From JADCCX01 sp031378805 (lineage in GTDB: Bacteria; Pseudomonadota; Alphaproteobacteria; Rhizobiales; Beijerinckiaceae): DNA of 53,947 nt. Within the stretch, counting starts at the first letter, position 1; every line of letters starts with the position of its first letter. Below, in pieces: positions 44,556 to 52,988 of this stretch. The notes under the pieces were generated by a model, which was given only the letters and a program-made list of their open reading frames with translations, did not search any database and was not told where the DNA came from. A program made the translations under genes and the position numbers. The stretch lies in NCBI GenBank assembly GCA_031378805.1, contig JANNEO010000038.1, positions 1 through 53,947 on the forward strand, written 5' to 3'.

Positions 44556-45851
44556 TCAATAAATTGGAAACCGCCGCGTCAGCGTATGGACCTTGGCCTT
44601 GACCGCCTCTTCCACGGCCGCGTTGCCCGCTTCGCCATTCTTCGCCAGGCCATCCAGCACCTCGGTGATCAACGCGCCCACACGCTTGAATTCGGCCACG
44701 CCGAAACCGCGCGATGTCGCCGCGGGCGATCCCAGCCGGATACCTGACGTGATCGTCGGCTTTTCGGTATCGAACGGCACGCCATTCTTGTTGCAGGTGA
44801 TGTGGGCGCGGCCCAGTGCCTGCTCCGCCGCCTTGCCGTTAAGGCCCTTGGGGCGCAGATCGACCAGCATCAGGTGGTTGTCCGTGCCGCCCGCAACGAT
44901 GGCAAAACCCGCCGTTTTGAGCGTCTCGGCCAGGGCCCTGGCATTCTCCACTACGGCCTTGGCATAGAGCTTGAATTCAGGCGTCAGCGCTTCGCCAAAA
45001 GCGACTGCCTTGGCCGCGATGACGTGCATCAGCGGGCCGCCCTGCAGACCGGGGAAGATCGCCGAGTTGATCTTCTTGGCCAGAGCCTCGTCATTGGTGA
45101 GGATCATGCCACCCCGCGGCCCGCGCAAGGTCTTGTGGGTCGTCGTGGTCACAACGTGGGCGTGAGGAAACGGCGATGGGTGCGCACCGCCAGCCACGAG
45201 GCCGGCGAAATGCGCCATGTCCACCATGAAATACGCCCCCACTTCATCAGCGATGGTGCGGAATGTCGCAAAATCCCACAGGCGGGAATAGCCAGAGCCG
45301 CCCGCGATGATGATCTTCGGCTTCGTCTCGTGCGCAATGCGGCGCACCTCCTCCATGTCGATCAGCTGGTTGTCCTGCCGCACGGTATAATGCACCGGCT
45401 TGAACCACTTGCCGCTCATGTTGGGCGCTGCACCATGGGTGAGATGCCCGCCAGCCGCGAGATCGAGGCCCATGAAGGTGTCGCCAGGTTGCATCAGGGC
45501 CAGGAACACGCCCTGGTTCGCCTGGCTGCCCGAGTTCGGCTGAACGTTGGCGAATCCGCAGTCGAACAGCTTGCAGGCCCGCTTGATCGCCAGGTCTTCG
45601 GCAAGATCGACAAACTGGCAACCGCCATAATACCGCCGTCCGGGATAACCTTCGGCGTATTTATTGGTCATCACCGAGCCTTGCGCCTCAAGCACGGCAC
45701 GCGACACGATGTTCTCGGAAGCGATCAGCTCGATCTCATCGCGCTGACGGCCCAGCTCCAGGCCAACTGCATTGGCCAGCTCCGGATCACGATCCGCCAG
45801 GGAGGCCCCGAAGAAGCTGTTGGAAAGATTGGCTTGCGCGGCAGCGGACAT
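44556..45851 (-). CDS. glyA: Serine hydroxymethyltransferase
   Basis: GlyA interconverts serine and glycine with tetrahydrofolate using PLP. The 431-residue protein has the PLP-lysine motif VTTTTHKTLRGPRGG near residue 235, plus YAEGYPGRRYYGGC and SGSQANQGVF near the N-terminus. Length is normal. ATG at 45851 is preferred over a longer start because MSAAAQANLSNSF is the usual alphaproteobacterial beginning. A strong palindrome lies 116 bases upstream. Confidence 0.96.
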   Translation of the reverse strand: MSAAAQANLSNSFFGASLADRDPELANAVGLELGRQRDEIELIASENIVSRAVLEAQGSVMTNKYAEGYPGRRYYGGCQFVDLAEDLAIKRACKLFDCGFANVQPNSGSQANQGVFLALMQPGDTFMGLDLAAGGHLTHGAAPNMSGKWFKPVHYTVRQDNQLIDMEEVRRIAHETKPKIIIAGGSGYSRLWDFATFRTIADEVGAYFMVDMAHFAGLVAGGAHPSPFPHAHVVTTTTHKTLRGPRGGMILTNDEALAKKINSAIFPGLQGGPLMHVIAAKAVAFGEALTPEFKLYAKAVVENARALAETLKTAGFAIVAGGTDNHLMLVDLRPKGLNGKAAEQALGRAHITCNKNGVPFDTEKPTITSGIRLGSPAATSRGFGVAEFKRVGALITEVLDGLAKNGEAGNAAVEEAVKAKVHTLTRRFPIY

Positions 45852-45966
45852 GGGCTTGCTCCGTGGATACACGTCAATTCAGATGCTGGCGGACTTACAG
45901 GCAAATTCCCGGATCACCAACGCCGAACCGCGAATATCAGACCTGCGTCCTCTTCGATAGCACCAC

Positions 45967-45990
45967 ATAACGATATCTTTATATCGTTAT
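45967..45990. promoter_or_regulatory. 10-bp perfect palindrome upstream of glyA
   Basis: Arms ATAACGATAT (45967-45976) and ATATCGTTAT (45981-45990) are perfectly complementary with a CTTT centre. It lies 116 bases upstream of the glyA start and 12 bases past the end of the carbonic anhydrase gene. The form resembles operators of ArsR-type methionine-cycle regulators (SahR/SamR) of alphaproteobacteria, which control one-carbon genes. It has no T-run, so a terminator is less likely. Confidence 0.45.
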
Positions 45991-46001
45991 CAAGCAGAAA
46001 A

Positions 46002-46709
46002 TCAGGCGGCGTTCGGCTCACCCACACAGCGGATCATCTGGACGCGCTTGGGCATCTTGCCAACCGCAGGCCGGAACTGGCCGGAGGCGGCATCCAGCAC
46101 CATCAGCGCGCCTGTCGCCACGTCGAAATAGGCACCATGCAGCGCCAGGCGGCCCTTCGCTTCCAGTATCTGAACACATGGGAAGGTGCGCAGATTGGCC
46201 AGCGATATCTCGATGCCTGCCAATGCCAGACGCTCCACATAGACCGGAAGGGCTTCGTTGAACCCTTGTCCGCCCGTGCGTTCGGCGGCGGGACTGAGGA
46301 GCGTGATCCACTTGCCGATGAAATCGCCCGGAGAGAGAGGGCCTTGCGCATCATCTGCATAGGCCCGGATGCCCCCGCAGCGGGCATGGCCCAACACCAT
46401 GATATGCTTCACCTTCAACGCCTGCACCGCATACTCCAGCGCTGCCGACGTTCCGTGCAACTCGCCATCCGGCGTGAAGGGTGGCACCAGATTGGCCACG
46501 TTGCGCACCACGAATACCTCGCCCGGACGGGTGTTGAAGATCACTTCGGGGGACACGCGGCTGTCGCAGCAACCGATGATCATCACATCGGGATTCTGGC
46601 CGGTTTTTGCCAACTCCGTGAAGCGGGACTGTTCCTTGGGGAGGCGCTCGGAGAGAAACGCCTTATAACCGATGACGAGTTGATCCGGTAACATGCTGTA
46701 TGCTCTCAT
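46002..46709 (-). CDS. Beta-class carbonic anhydrase
   Basis: A 235-residue beta-carbonic anhydrase interconverting CO2 and bicarbonate. Zinc ligands are C48 (CCDSR), H108 and C111 (HARCGG), with the D49-R51 dyad intact, so activity is expected. It follows sbtB on the same strand with 89 bases between. An ATG five codons later is a possible start. Together with SbtAB it suggests handling of inorganic carbon. Confidence 0.95.
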   Translation of the reverse strand: MRAYSMLPDQLVIGYKAFLSERLPKEQSRFTELAKTGQNPDVMIIGCCDSRVSPEVIFNTRPGEVFVVRNVANLVPPFTPDGELHGTSAALEYAVQALKVKHIMVLGHARCGGIRAYADDAQGPLSPGDFIGKWITLLSPAAERTGGQGFNEALPVYVERLALAGIEISLANLRTFPCVQILEAKGRLALHGAYFDVATGALMVLDAASGQFRPAVGKMPKRVQMIRCVGEPNAA

Positions 46710-46798
46710 CAGCCCCCGCCGGGCAATATAACGCTTCCTTTATGGGTTTTGATCGGCAATTGCACCCTGCAAAAGTGCAGAATTCAGGAATGCGGACA

Positions 46799-47110
46799 TC
46801 AGAAATGATCCGGGCGGATCACTTCGCAATCCGAAATGGTGATGATGCCGACCTGCCGTGACACGATCTTGTAGATCGGTTCGATGATCGCCTCGACCTT
46901 GGCAGGATCGCAAACGCACACCACACTGACCATCCGGCCCGCATCCGACACCATGCCATCAGCCCGCCACGACCCCTCGCGCCCCCGCCCCGCGATCACG
47001 GGATAGACCGTGTATCCGGTCACCGCGAGTTGATCGAGCTTGTCAAGCACGCGGTTGAGCGCGGGTTGCTCGATGACAATGGCGATCCGTTTCTTCAGGA
47101 ACGTTTGCAT
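46799..47110 (-). CDS. sbtB: SbtB-like PII-family regulator of the bicarbonate transporter
   Basis: A 103-residue PII-like trimer-forming protein. The core strands FLKKRIAIVIEQPALNRVLDKL and GYTVYPVIAGRG are followed by a T-loop region (REGSWRADGMVSDAGRM) and VSVVCVCD. Cyanobacterial SbtB binds SbtA and responds to cAMP/AMP/ADP. This protein ends at residue 103 and lacks the C-terminal cysteine pair of some SbtB. ATG at 47110 is 5 bases after the sbtA stop; the longer frame is rejected because it adds unrelated residues. Confidence 0.84.
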   Translation of the reverse strand: MQTFLKKRIAIVIEQPALNRVLDKLDQLAVTGYTVYPVIAGRGREGSWRADGMVSDAGRMVSVVCVCDPAKVEAIIEPIYKIVSRQVGIITISDCEVIRPDHF

Positions 47111-47115
47111 CGCAC

Positions 47116-48102
47116 TCAGCCTTTCACCACGCCCGCCAGCCATACATAGAGCGGAATGCCCAGCGCCAGGTTGAACGGGAAGGTCACGCCAAGCGACAGC
47201 GTGAGATAGATCGACGGTTTGGCCTCCGGCAAGGCCAAGCGCATGGCTGCAGGCACCGCGATGTAGGAGGCGGACGCCGCAAGCGTGATCATCAAGGCTG
47301 TTCCGCCCAGCGACAGGCCCAGCCCCAGACAGACAAGGGCTGCGAGACCGGCGGAAATCAGCGGCATGTAGAGACCGAAGGCGATGGCCGACCAGGACAG
47401 CATCTTCATGCCCTCGCGCATTCCGCGCCCCGCGATCAGCCCCATATCAAGGAGGAACAGGCAGATCATGCCGAAGAAGAGATCATTGACGAAGGGCGCC
47501 ACGGCTTTCATGCCCCGCTCGCCCGTGATCCAGCCGATCAGGAACGAACCGATCAACATCACCACGGAGCCATTGAGGCCGATCTCGCGCAGCAAGGTTC
47601 CCATGCCCTCTTCCTCGGCTCGCCGCGCGGGATCACGGGCCTTGCGGGCCAGAAACAGCGCCGTCAGGATGGCCGGCGTCTCCATGACGGCCGCCACCGC
47701 GATCAGATAGCCCTCATAAGCCAGCCCAAGGGTCGTCATGGTCTGCGTCGCCGCGACGAAAGTCACGATAGAGATCGAGCCGTAATGCGCGGCCACCGCC
47801 GCCGCATCGATCGCGGACAGCCTGGTCGACAGCCGCAACAGTGCGAAGCCGATGAGCGGGATCACGGCGGAGAGGATAATTCCTGCCAGCATGACTCCGA
47901 CAAGCGTCATGTCGAGGCCGCTCCTGGCCACGGCCACACCGCCCTTGAAGCCGATCGCCATCATCAGATAGAGGGCCAGAAACTTGGCGATGGCTTCAGG
48001 AACGGTGAGGTCGGATCGGGCGAGGGATGCCATCAGGCCAAGCGCGAAGAACAGCACCATGGGCGACAGCAGGTTGGCCAGCGCCAGGTCAATGGCAGAC
48101 AT
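47116..48102 (-). CDS. sbtA: SbtA-type sodium-dependent bicarbonate transporter
   Basis: A 328-residue membrane protein with about ten hydrophobic segments. The SbtA pattern at the N-terminus LANLLSPMVLFFALGLMASL, then LALYLMMAIGFKGGVAVARS, and later ASASYIAVPAAMRLALPEA, matches the DUF897/SBT family. Cyanobacterial members import bicarbonate with Na+. The ATG at 48102 is favoured over a TTG two codons earlier. With sbtB and carbonic anhydrase it forms a carbon-uptake cluster. Bicarbonate as substrate is inferred from the family. Confidence 0.88.
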   Translation of the reverse strand: MSAIDLALANLLSPMVLFFALGLMASLARSDLTVPEAIAKFLALYLMMAIGFKGGVAVARSGLDMTLVGVMLAGIILSAVIPLIGFALLRLSTRLSAIDAAAVAAHYGSISIVTFVAATQTMTTLGLAYEGYLIAVAAVMETPAILTALFLARKARDPARRAEEEGMGTLLREIGLNGSVVMLIGSFLIGWITGERGMKAVAPFVNDLFFGMICLFLLDMGLIAGRGMREGMKMLSWSAIAFGLYMPLISAGLAALVCLGLGLSLGGTALMITLAASASYIAVPAAMRLALPEAKPSIYLTLSLGVTFPFNLALGIPLYVWLAGVVKG

Positions 48103-48171
48103 CGGCAATCACTTCATTTCCCGTCTTGAAAGTGAAACAGGCACGTCGCTCTCTTGCCGAGGACAGCCCAA

Positions 48172-48196
48172 CCCCTCCGGCAGACGGCCGGAGGGG
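48172..48196 (-). terminator. Terminator-like hairpin after the phasin gene
   Basis: CCCCTCCGGC (48172-48181) and GCCGGAGGGG (48187-48196) form a perfect 10-bp GC-rich stem with a 5-base loop, 32 bases downstream of the phasin stop on the - strand. There is no T-run after it, so it may stop transcription poorly or need Rho. Confidence 0.4.
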
Positions 48197-48227
48197 CAAC
48201 GACATAGGGGGCGCAGAAAGCAAGCGT

Positions 48228-48662
48228 CTATTTTTTCGATTTGGCTGCTGAAGGCTTGGTTGCGGTAGGTTTGGCTGCTGCAGATTGAGCGGATGCAGCT
48301 TTCACCGTCTCTTCCATGGCTTTGCCCATGGTCTTCATCTGGTCCTGCATTGCCGCCATCTGGGTGCGCATGAACTCGCTTTGCAGCTTCATCACCTCGT
48401 CGAAACCCTTGGCCTTGACCAGTGATTGGGCGTGGTCGAGTGCGGCCTTCACGTTCTGCTCCGCGAAGCCGACCACTTCCCGCGTCGCCTTTACGGAATT
48501 TTCCTGGGCCTGCTGCGCCGAACCCCGGAGATTTCCAGCGGCCTGCTGGGTTGCCCCCATGAAACTATCGAAAGCCCGCTTTGCCTGTTCCACACTCTTG
48601 TTCGCCAGGTCACGCATCTCTGCGGGCACTTCGAGCTGCGGCATCTTGAACGGATCAACCAT
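48228..48662 (-). CDS. Phasin-family protein
   Basis: A 144-residue protein with the phasin pattern PAEMRDLANKSVEQAKRAFD near residue 15-34, then helical, and an alanine/lysine-rich C-terminal tail (SAAAKPTATKPSAAKSKK). Phasins coat polyhydroxyalkanoate granules or act as general helical proteins. No PHA synthase gene is nearby. It is divergent from the histidine kinase with a 177-base spacer. Confidence 0.85.
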   Translation of the reverse strand: MVDPFKMPQLEVPAEMRDLANKSVEQAKRAFDSFMGATQQAAGNLRGSAQQAQENSVKATREVVGFAEQNVKAALDHAQSLVKAKGFDEVMKLQSEFMRTQMAAMQDQMKTMGKAMEETVKAASAQSAAAKPTATKPSAAKSKK

Positions 48663-48839
48663 GACATTCTCCAGGAGTTGGCCTTGAACTCAGGCCCTGC
48701 CAGTTAACACTAACCGCAAGGAATGAGGCTTGTGAAGCGCCTGCCGCTTTCATTGGGCATTCGAAAGGATATATTCATGCTTCATTAGTCATACGCTGCG
48801 GTCAAGCTCCCGCAGGCGAAATCGAAAGACAAACCGCCC

Positions 48840-51800
48840 GTGACCAACGCCATCCGCGTTCTGGTGTTATCGCTGGGAGACTTCCCGCTGGAACCCGATT
48901 CCGGCAAGGCCTGGCTGTGGTCAGGGGATGGCCAGGCTCTGCTGTGGCTCTCAGACCAGGCCGCCAGCGAAGTTGGGCTGACATCTGCCGACAACGCCAG
49001 CAGTCTCGCCGATCCCTCGGCCTTCCGCGGATTTCTGCCTTTGCTGGCCCAAGCCGCACCCGACCGCGAACCGATCCGCGTCCAGCAAGTTTCACTCAGC
49101 CATGCTGGCAGAGGAAGCGTCTACACCTGCCTGTGTCGGCATGTTCCGCTCGCGTCAGGGGGCTTTGGCCTGCTGGCCGTCGCCATTGGCGCACCAGCAC
49201 GCAGCATGGCGGCCATCCGGGAGCAGGAAAGCAGCAGGGCTACAGTGCCCGCAGAACAGCCCACACCTCTTGCCGTGGCCGCGCCCCCGCTCATGCCGCT
49301 TGCTCCGGTCATTCCTGCCAGCGATCCGGCCCCAAGGCTTGTAAACGTGCCTGTGGCGACACCCACTCCTGCAGCACCCACTCCTGCAGCACCTGCTCGT
49401 ATAGCACCTGTGCAACCAACATTGATCGAACCGGAAAAGCACGCGGCCCCGGAATGGACGCGCCATGGCAGCATACCCGAGCGGCCCCTGCGCTTTGTCT
49501 GGCAGACCGACGAAGCCGGACGCTTCGTGCATCTCTCGCGTGAGCTTTCGGAAGCCGTCGGCCCGGCCAACGCCATGGTGATCGGCCAGACCTGGGACCA
49601 GATGGTCCTTCGCCATGGCATCCTTGAAGCAGACGGTGTCAGCATCGGCTTCCGGTCCAAGGACACCTGGACGGCAGTTCCCGCGCTCTGGCCGGTTGCG
49701 CATTCCAATCTGGGCGTTCCTGTCGAGATGGCGGGAATGCGGGTGCTGGACGGCAAGCGCTTCATGGGTTTCCGCGGCTATGGCATCGCCCGTATCGAGC
49801 GGGCCATCATTCGCCCCGGCAGCGCCGTCGAATCCTTGTCCCAGGATGTCGAGCCAGTGACAGAAAGACCAGAAGAGCGCTTCGGACCTGCTGTCTTGAG
49901 AAAATTGCCGGAAATCGACCAGCCGGAAGGCGGCTCCATCAGGGATTTGCGCAGGCCGGATCCAGCACCTTTGGCGGTGCCTGCTTCCGGGCCAACTGCG
50001 GCACACAGCGAGCTATCGCATCAAGCACCTGCTCCTGTGGCCCAATCTCCCGAATTCCAGGCTCCAGTCGAATTGCCCTTTGTAGAATTGCCTCTTGCAG
50101 GCTTGTCTCCTGCAGGTTTGCCACCGGTCGGGTTACCTGAGGTGCAGGAAAAATCCATCCCAGCCTCATCGCTCAGTCCATCCGAGCGTGATGCATTCCG
50201 GGAGATTGCCAAGTCACTCGCCACCCTTGCACCACCAGTACCGCAGCCAAATTCCGAAGGGCAACGCGCGGCTTTGCCCGAACCTCGGATCGAAGTTCCG
50301 GCACGCGATGCACCGCCACTGGAGCTGCCGCGCAAGCCCCGTCCGCTGGACCTCATCGTGGACAAAGCCCTGGAACATGAGGGCGCAACCGGGGAACCTG
50401 GCAAGAACGGCGACCCGTCGATTGTTCCTCATGATGTGTTTGAGCACAAGCGTATCGCCCGGCTGCCGACTGACCCCTTGCGAGAGGCTGCGGGCGAGAT
50501 CATGGAGCGTTTGCCAGTCGGCCTGCTGGTCATGCAGCAGGGCAAGGCGGTTTTTGCCAATCGCGCCCTGCTTGAACTCGGTGGCTATCCCGATCTCGAC
50601 ACATTCCTGAAATCAGGTGGTGCCGAGCGCCTGTTCAGCGGACGCTCGGGAGTCGGGCAGGAGTCCGGACGCCTCTTCACGGTGGTCAATCGCTCTGGCG
50701 ATGTCGTATCGGTGGAAGCCAGCATCCACGCTATTTCTTGGAATGAACAGCCCGCCACCCTGACCTCCCTGCGCAAGGCGCAGGAGAATCCCAATTTCCA
50801 GCAACAGAAGGCCACCGATCTGGACCTGTTGGCAGCCAAAGCCGAGTTGCGGGAACTGCACTCGGTGCTGGAGACCGCGACCGACGGCGTCATCCTGCTC
50901 GACGCGAAAGGCCGTATTTTCAATCTTAACCGCTCAGCCGAGGCACTGTTCGGATTTGACCAGAACGAAATCATCGGCGAAAATCTGACCATACTGCTCG
51001 AGCCTGAAAGCCATGTCACGGTCCTCGACTATCTTGAGAGTCTGAAGAGCCATGGCGTTGGCAGCCTCCTCAATGACGGAAGGGATGTACGTGGCCGCGA
51101 GCGCAATGGCGGGGTGATCCCGCTGTTCATGACGATTGGCCGCATCGGTGACAGCCAGGGCACAACGAAATTCTGCGCCGTCCTGAGGGACATCACGCAT
51201 TGGAAGAAGGTCGAGTCGGACCTGCTGGACGCCAAGCGCGCAGCGGAAGACTCCAGTGCCCACAAGACTGACTTTCTGGCCCGCATCAGCCACGAGATCC
51301 GCACACCGCTCAACGCCATCATCGGCTTCTCGCAGGTCATGATGTCAGAGAGCTTCGGCCCGGTGAACAACGACCGTTACCGCCAATACATCAAGGATAT
51401 CAACACCTCGGGCGAACACGTGGTGTCGCTGGTCAATGACCTTCTCGACCTGTCCAAGGTTGCCTCCGGCAAGCTTGAACTCAATTTCGGCAGTGTAGAC
51501 CTCAATGCCGCCGTGGCAGCCTGCGTCAGCATGATCCAGCCGCAGGCCAATGCCGGGAAGGTCATTGTCCGCTCGCAACTCGCGTCCAGCCTGCCCCCTG
51601 TCGTGGCGGATGAACGCTCGGTGCGGCAGATTCTGCTCAACTTGCTGTCGAACGCGGCCAAGTTCACTGAAGCGGGCGGTCAGGTCGTGGCGTCGACCTC
51701 GCTGACAGAGCGCGGCGAGGTGAAGATCAGGGTGCGCGATACCGGGATCGGCATGTCACAGGAGGATGTGAAGAGAGCGCTTGAACCTTTTCGCCAGATT

Positions 51801-51956
51801 CCAGGCCCCCTTTCATCAGGCGGCACCGGCCTTGGTCTGCCGCTGACGAAGGCGCTGGTGGAGGCCAACCGCGCCGGCTTCGTGATCACCAGCGATGCCG
51901 GCAAGGGCACGCTGGTCGAGGTGACATTTCCCTCGACGCGCGTGCTGGCGGAGTAA
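48840..51956 (+). CDS. PdhS-like PAS histidine kinase
   Basis: A 1038-residue protein, near the 1035 residues of Brucella PdhS. The first 550 residues contain a divergent PAS-like region (about 220-330) and long Pro/Ala-rich linkers (115-200 and 360-540). A PAS domain follows near 560-640, another near 675-790, then the HisKA domain with H818 in ISHEIRTPLNAIIGFSQVM. The HATPase has N-box ILLNLLSNAAKFT, D967 in RDTGIGM and GGTGLGLPLTK. The FGPVNNDRYRQYIKDI sequence after the histidine is the PdhS/DivJ/PleC signature, so a role in cell polarity or division through DivK is inferred. The start is GTG at 48840. No receiver domain is present. Confidence 0.85.
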   Translation: MTNAIRVLVLSLGDFPLEPDSGKAWLWSGDGQALLWLSDQAASEVGLTSADNASSLADPSAFRGFLPLLAQAAPDREPIRVQQVSLSHAGRGSVYTCLCRHVPLASGGFGLLAVAIGAPARSMAAIREQESSRATVPAEQPTPLAVAAPPLMPLAPVIPASDPAPRLVNVPVATPTPAAPTPAAPARIAPVQPTLIEPEKHAAPEWTRHGSIPERPLRFVWQTDEAGRFVHLSRELSEAVGPANAMVIGQTWDQMVLRHGILEADGVSIGFRSKDTWTAVPALWPVAHSNLGVPVEMAGMRVLDGKRFMGFRGYGIARIERAIIRPGSAVESLSQDVEPVTERPEERFGPAVLRKLPEIDQPEGGSIRDLRRPDPAPLAVPASGPTAAHSELSHQAPAPVAQSPEFQAPVELPFVELPLAGLSPAGLPPVGLPEVQEKSIPASSLSPSERDAFREIAKSLATLAPPVPQPNSEGQRAALPEPRIEVPARDAPPLELPRKPRPLDLIVDKALEHEGATGEPGKNGDPSIVPHDVFEHKRIARLPTDPLREAAGEIMERLPVGLLVMQQGKAVFANRALLELGGYPDLDTFLKSGGAERLFSGRSGVGQESGRLFTVVNRSGDVVSVEASIHAISWNEQPATLTSLRKAQENPNFQQQKATDLDLLAAKAELRELHSVLETATDGVILLDAKGRIFNLNRSAEALFGFDQNEIIGENLTILLEPESHVTVLDYLESLKSHGVGSLLNDGRDVRGRERNGGVIPLFMTIGRIGDSQGTTKFCAVLRDITHWKKVESDLLDAKRAAEDSSAHKTDFLARISHEIRTPLNAIIGFSQVMMSESFGPVNNDRYRQYIKDINTSGEHVVSLVNDLLDLSKVASGKLELNFGSVDLNAAVAACVSMIQPQANAGKVIVRSQLASSLPPVVADERSVRQILLNLLSNAAKFTEAGGQVVASTSLTERGEVKIRVRDTGIGMSQEDVKRALEPFRQIPGPLSSGGTGLGLPLTKALVEANRAGFVITSDAGKGTLVEVTFPSTRVLAE

Positions 51957-51969
51957 CCCCGCCGCCGCG

Positions 51970-52827
51970 TCAATACTTGATCGCAGCGCCGACCTTGGCT
52001 TGATTCAGCTGCAGTGAATTACCGGCCACATTCGCAAAACGGAGATGCTGCAATTCGGCTCGCAGCACGATGTTCGAGGTCAGCGCAACATCGAGACCAG
52101 CACCGAGTGCATAGCCGAAATGGAATTTGGAGCGGTTCTGGTCGGCCAGGAACGATGGCGTGTAGAGCGTGTTGCCCTGGGATGTGATGACGCCACCTGC
52201 GTCGTATGTCCGCTGGTAGCTGGCAATCGTGGCATAGCTCGCGGAACTTGCGCGCGCATAGGCAACGCCTGCTGTCAGATAGGGCATCCAGTTGTCCCAG
52301 GCGTAGCCCATGCGTGCGCGCACCGACCCATAATCCGTGATCTTGTAGGACTTCTCGGTATGGGCTGTCCAATCATACTGCGTATCGCTGATGGCGCCGC
52401 CGATGCGCCCACTGCGGTCTCCGGTGAACCCACCCTCGAGCTTGCCACGCGTGTAATCTGCTTCGATGCCAAGCACATAGTCTTCCATCATCCAGTTATA
52501 ACCGGCGTAGAGTCCAAAACCGATGCGCTGGTTCTGTGGACGCCCTTGTTCGATCAGGGGCATCGCGGCAATGCCGCCTTCAACCACCGACCCTCGAACA
52601 AGTTGCCGGAGTGTCGGGTCCATGGAGCTGACCGTTCGGGTCGAAGCGGTATTGATGCCTGCATAGCTCCCTGACCCACCGATATAGAAGCCACTCCAGT
52701 CGACCGCCTTGTCGCTGGCGGGCAACGGACCACGCAACACCGGAGGCGGGCCCATGTCGGCAGCGGTGGCGGGTACAGCAAGGGCTGCGGCGGCAACAAG
52801 ACAGGCAACTGCAAGGGGTAGACGCAT
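51970..52827 (-). CDS. Outer-membrane beta-barrel protein (Omp25/31-like)
   Basis: A 285-residue secreted protein. The signal peptide MRLPLAVACLVAAAALAVP cleaves near ATAAD. Later strands include DWSGFYIGGSGSYAG, YAGYNWMMEDYVLGIEADYT, and the final strand LTSNIVLRAELQHLRF, ending in KVGAAIKY (aromatic C-terminus), as in Omp25/31 porin-like proteins of Rhizobiales. ATG at 52827 has GGAG 8 bases upstream; a GTG at 52836 is also possible. Confidence 0.86.
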   Translation of the reverse strand: MRLPLAVACLVAAAALAVPATAADMGPPPVLRGPLPASDKAVDWSGFYIGGSGSYAGINTASTRTVSSMDPTLRQLVRGSVVEGGIAAMPLIEQGRPQNQRIGFGLYAGYNWMMEDYVLGIEADYTRGKLEGGFTGDRSGRIGGAISDTQYDWTAHTEKSYKITDYGSVRARMGYAWDNWMPYLTAGVAYARASSASYATIASYQRTYDAGGVITSQGNTLYTPSFLADQNRSKFHFGYALGAGLDVALTSNIVLRAELQHLRFANVAGNSLQLNQAKVGAAIKY

Positions 52828-52936
52828 GGAGGACACTCCGAAACACCTGCAGCCGGGCTCGACTGCCGTTCCAGAATCATGATTGATTAACCCTAATAAT
52901 CAGTTATTTGGCGAAAAAAAATGATGTGCCAAATAA

Positions 52937-52963
52937 AGAAAACCCGGCACGAGGCCGGGCTTT
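52937..52963 (-). terminator. Rho-independent terminator of the second porin gene
   Basis: On the - strand GCCCGGC/GCCGGGT forms a GC stem (CCCGGC 52943-52948, GCCGGG 52954-52959 on the + strand) with a 5-base loop, followed by TTTTCTTTATTT on the - strand. It lies 26 bases after the stop of the gene at 52989-53885. Confidence 0.8.
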
Positions 52964-52988
52964 CGAAAGGATCACTGATGCGAGGAGA

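Noticed and set aside
44802..46691. A 629-codon open frame on the + strand across glyA and the carbonic anhydrase gene
   Set aside because: It is antisense to two well-identified enzymes and has no domain of its own.
52884..52902. TGATTA-N7-TAATCA upstream of the first porin gene as a CtrA-like site
   Set aside because: It does not match TTAA-N7-TTAA at the required positions, and 6-bp AT-rich repeats occur easily in promoter regions.
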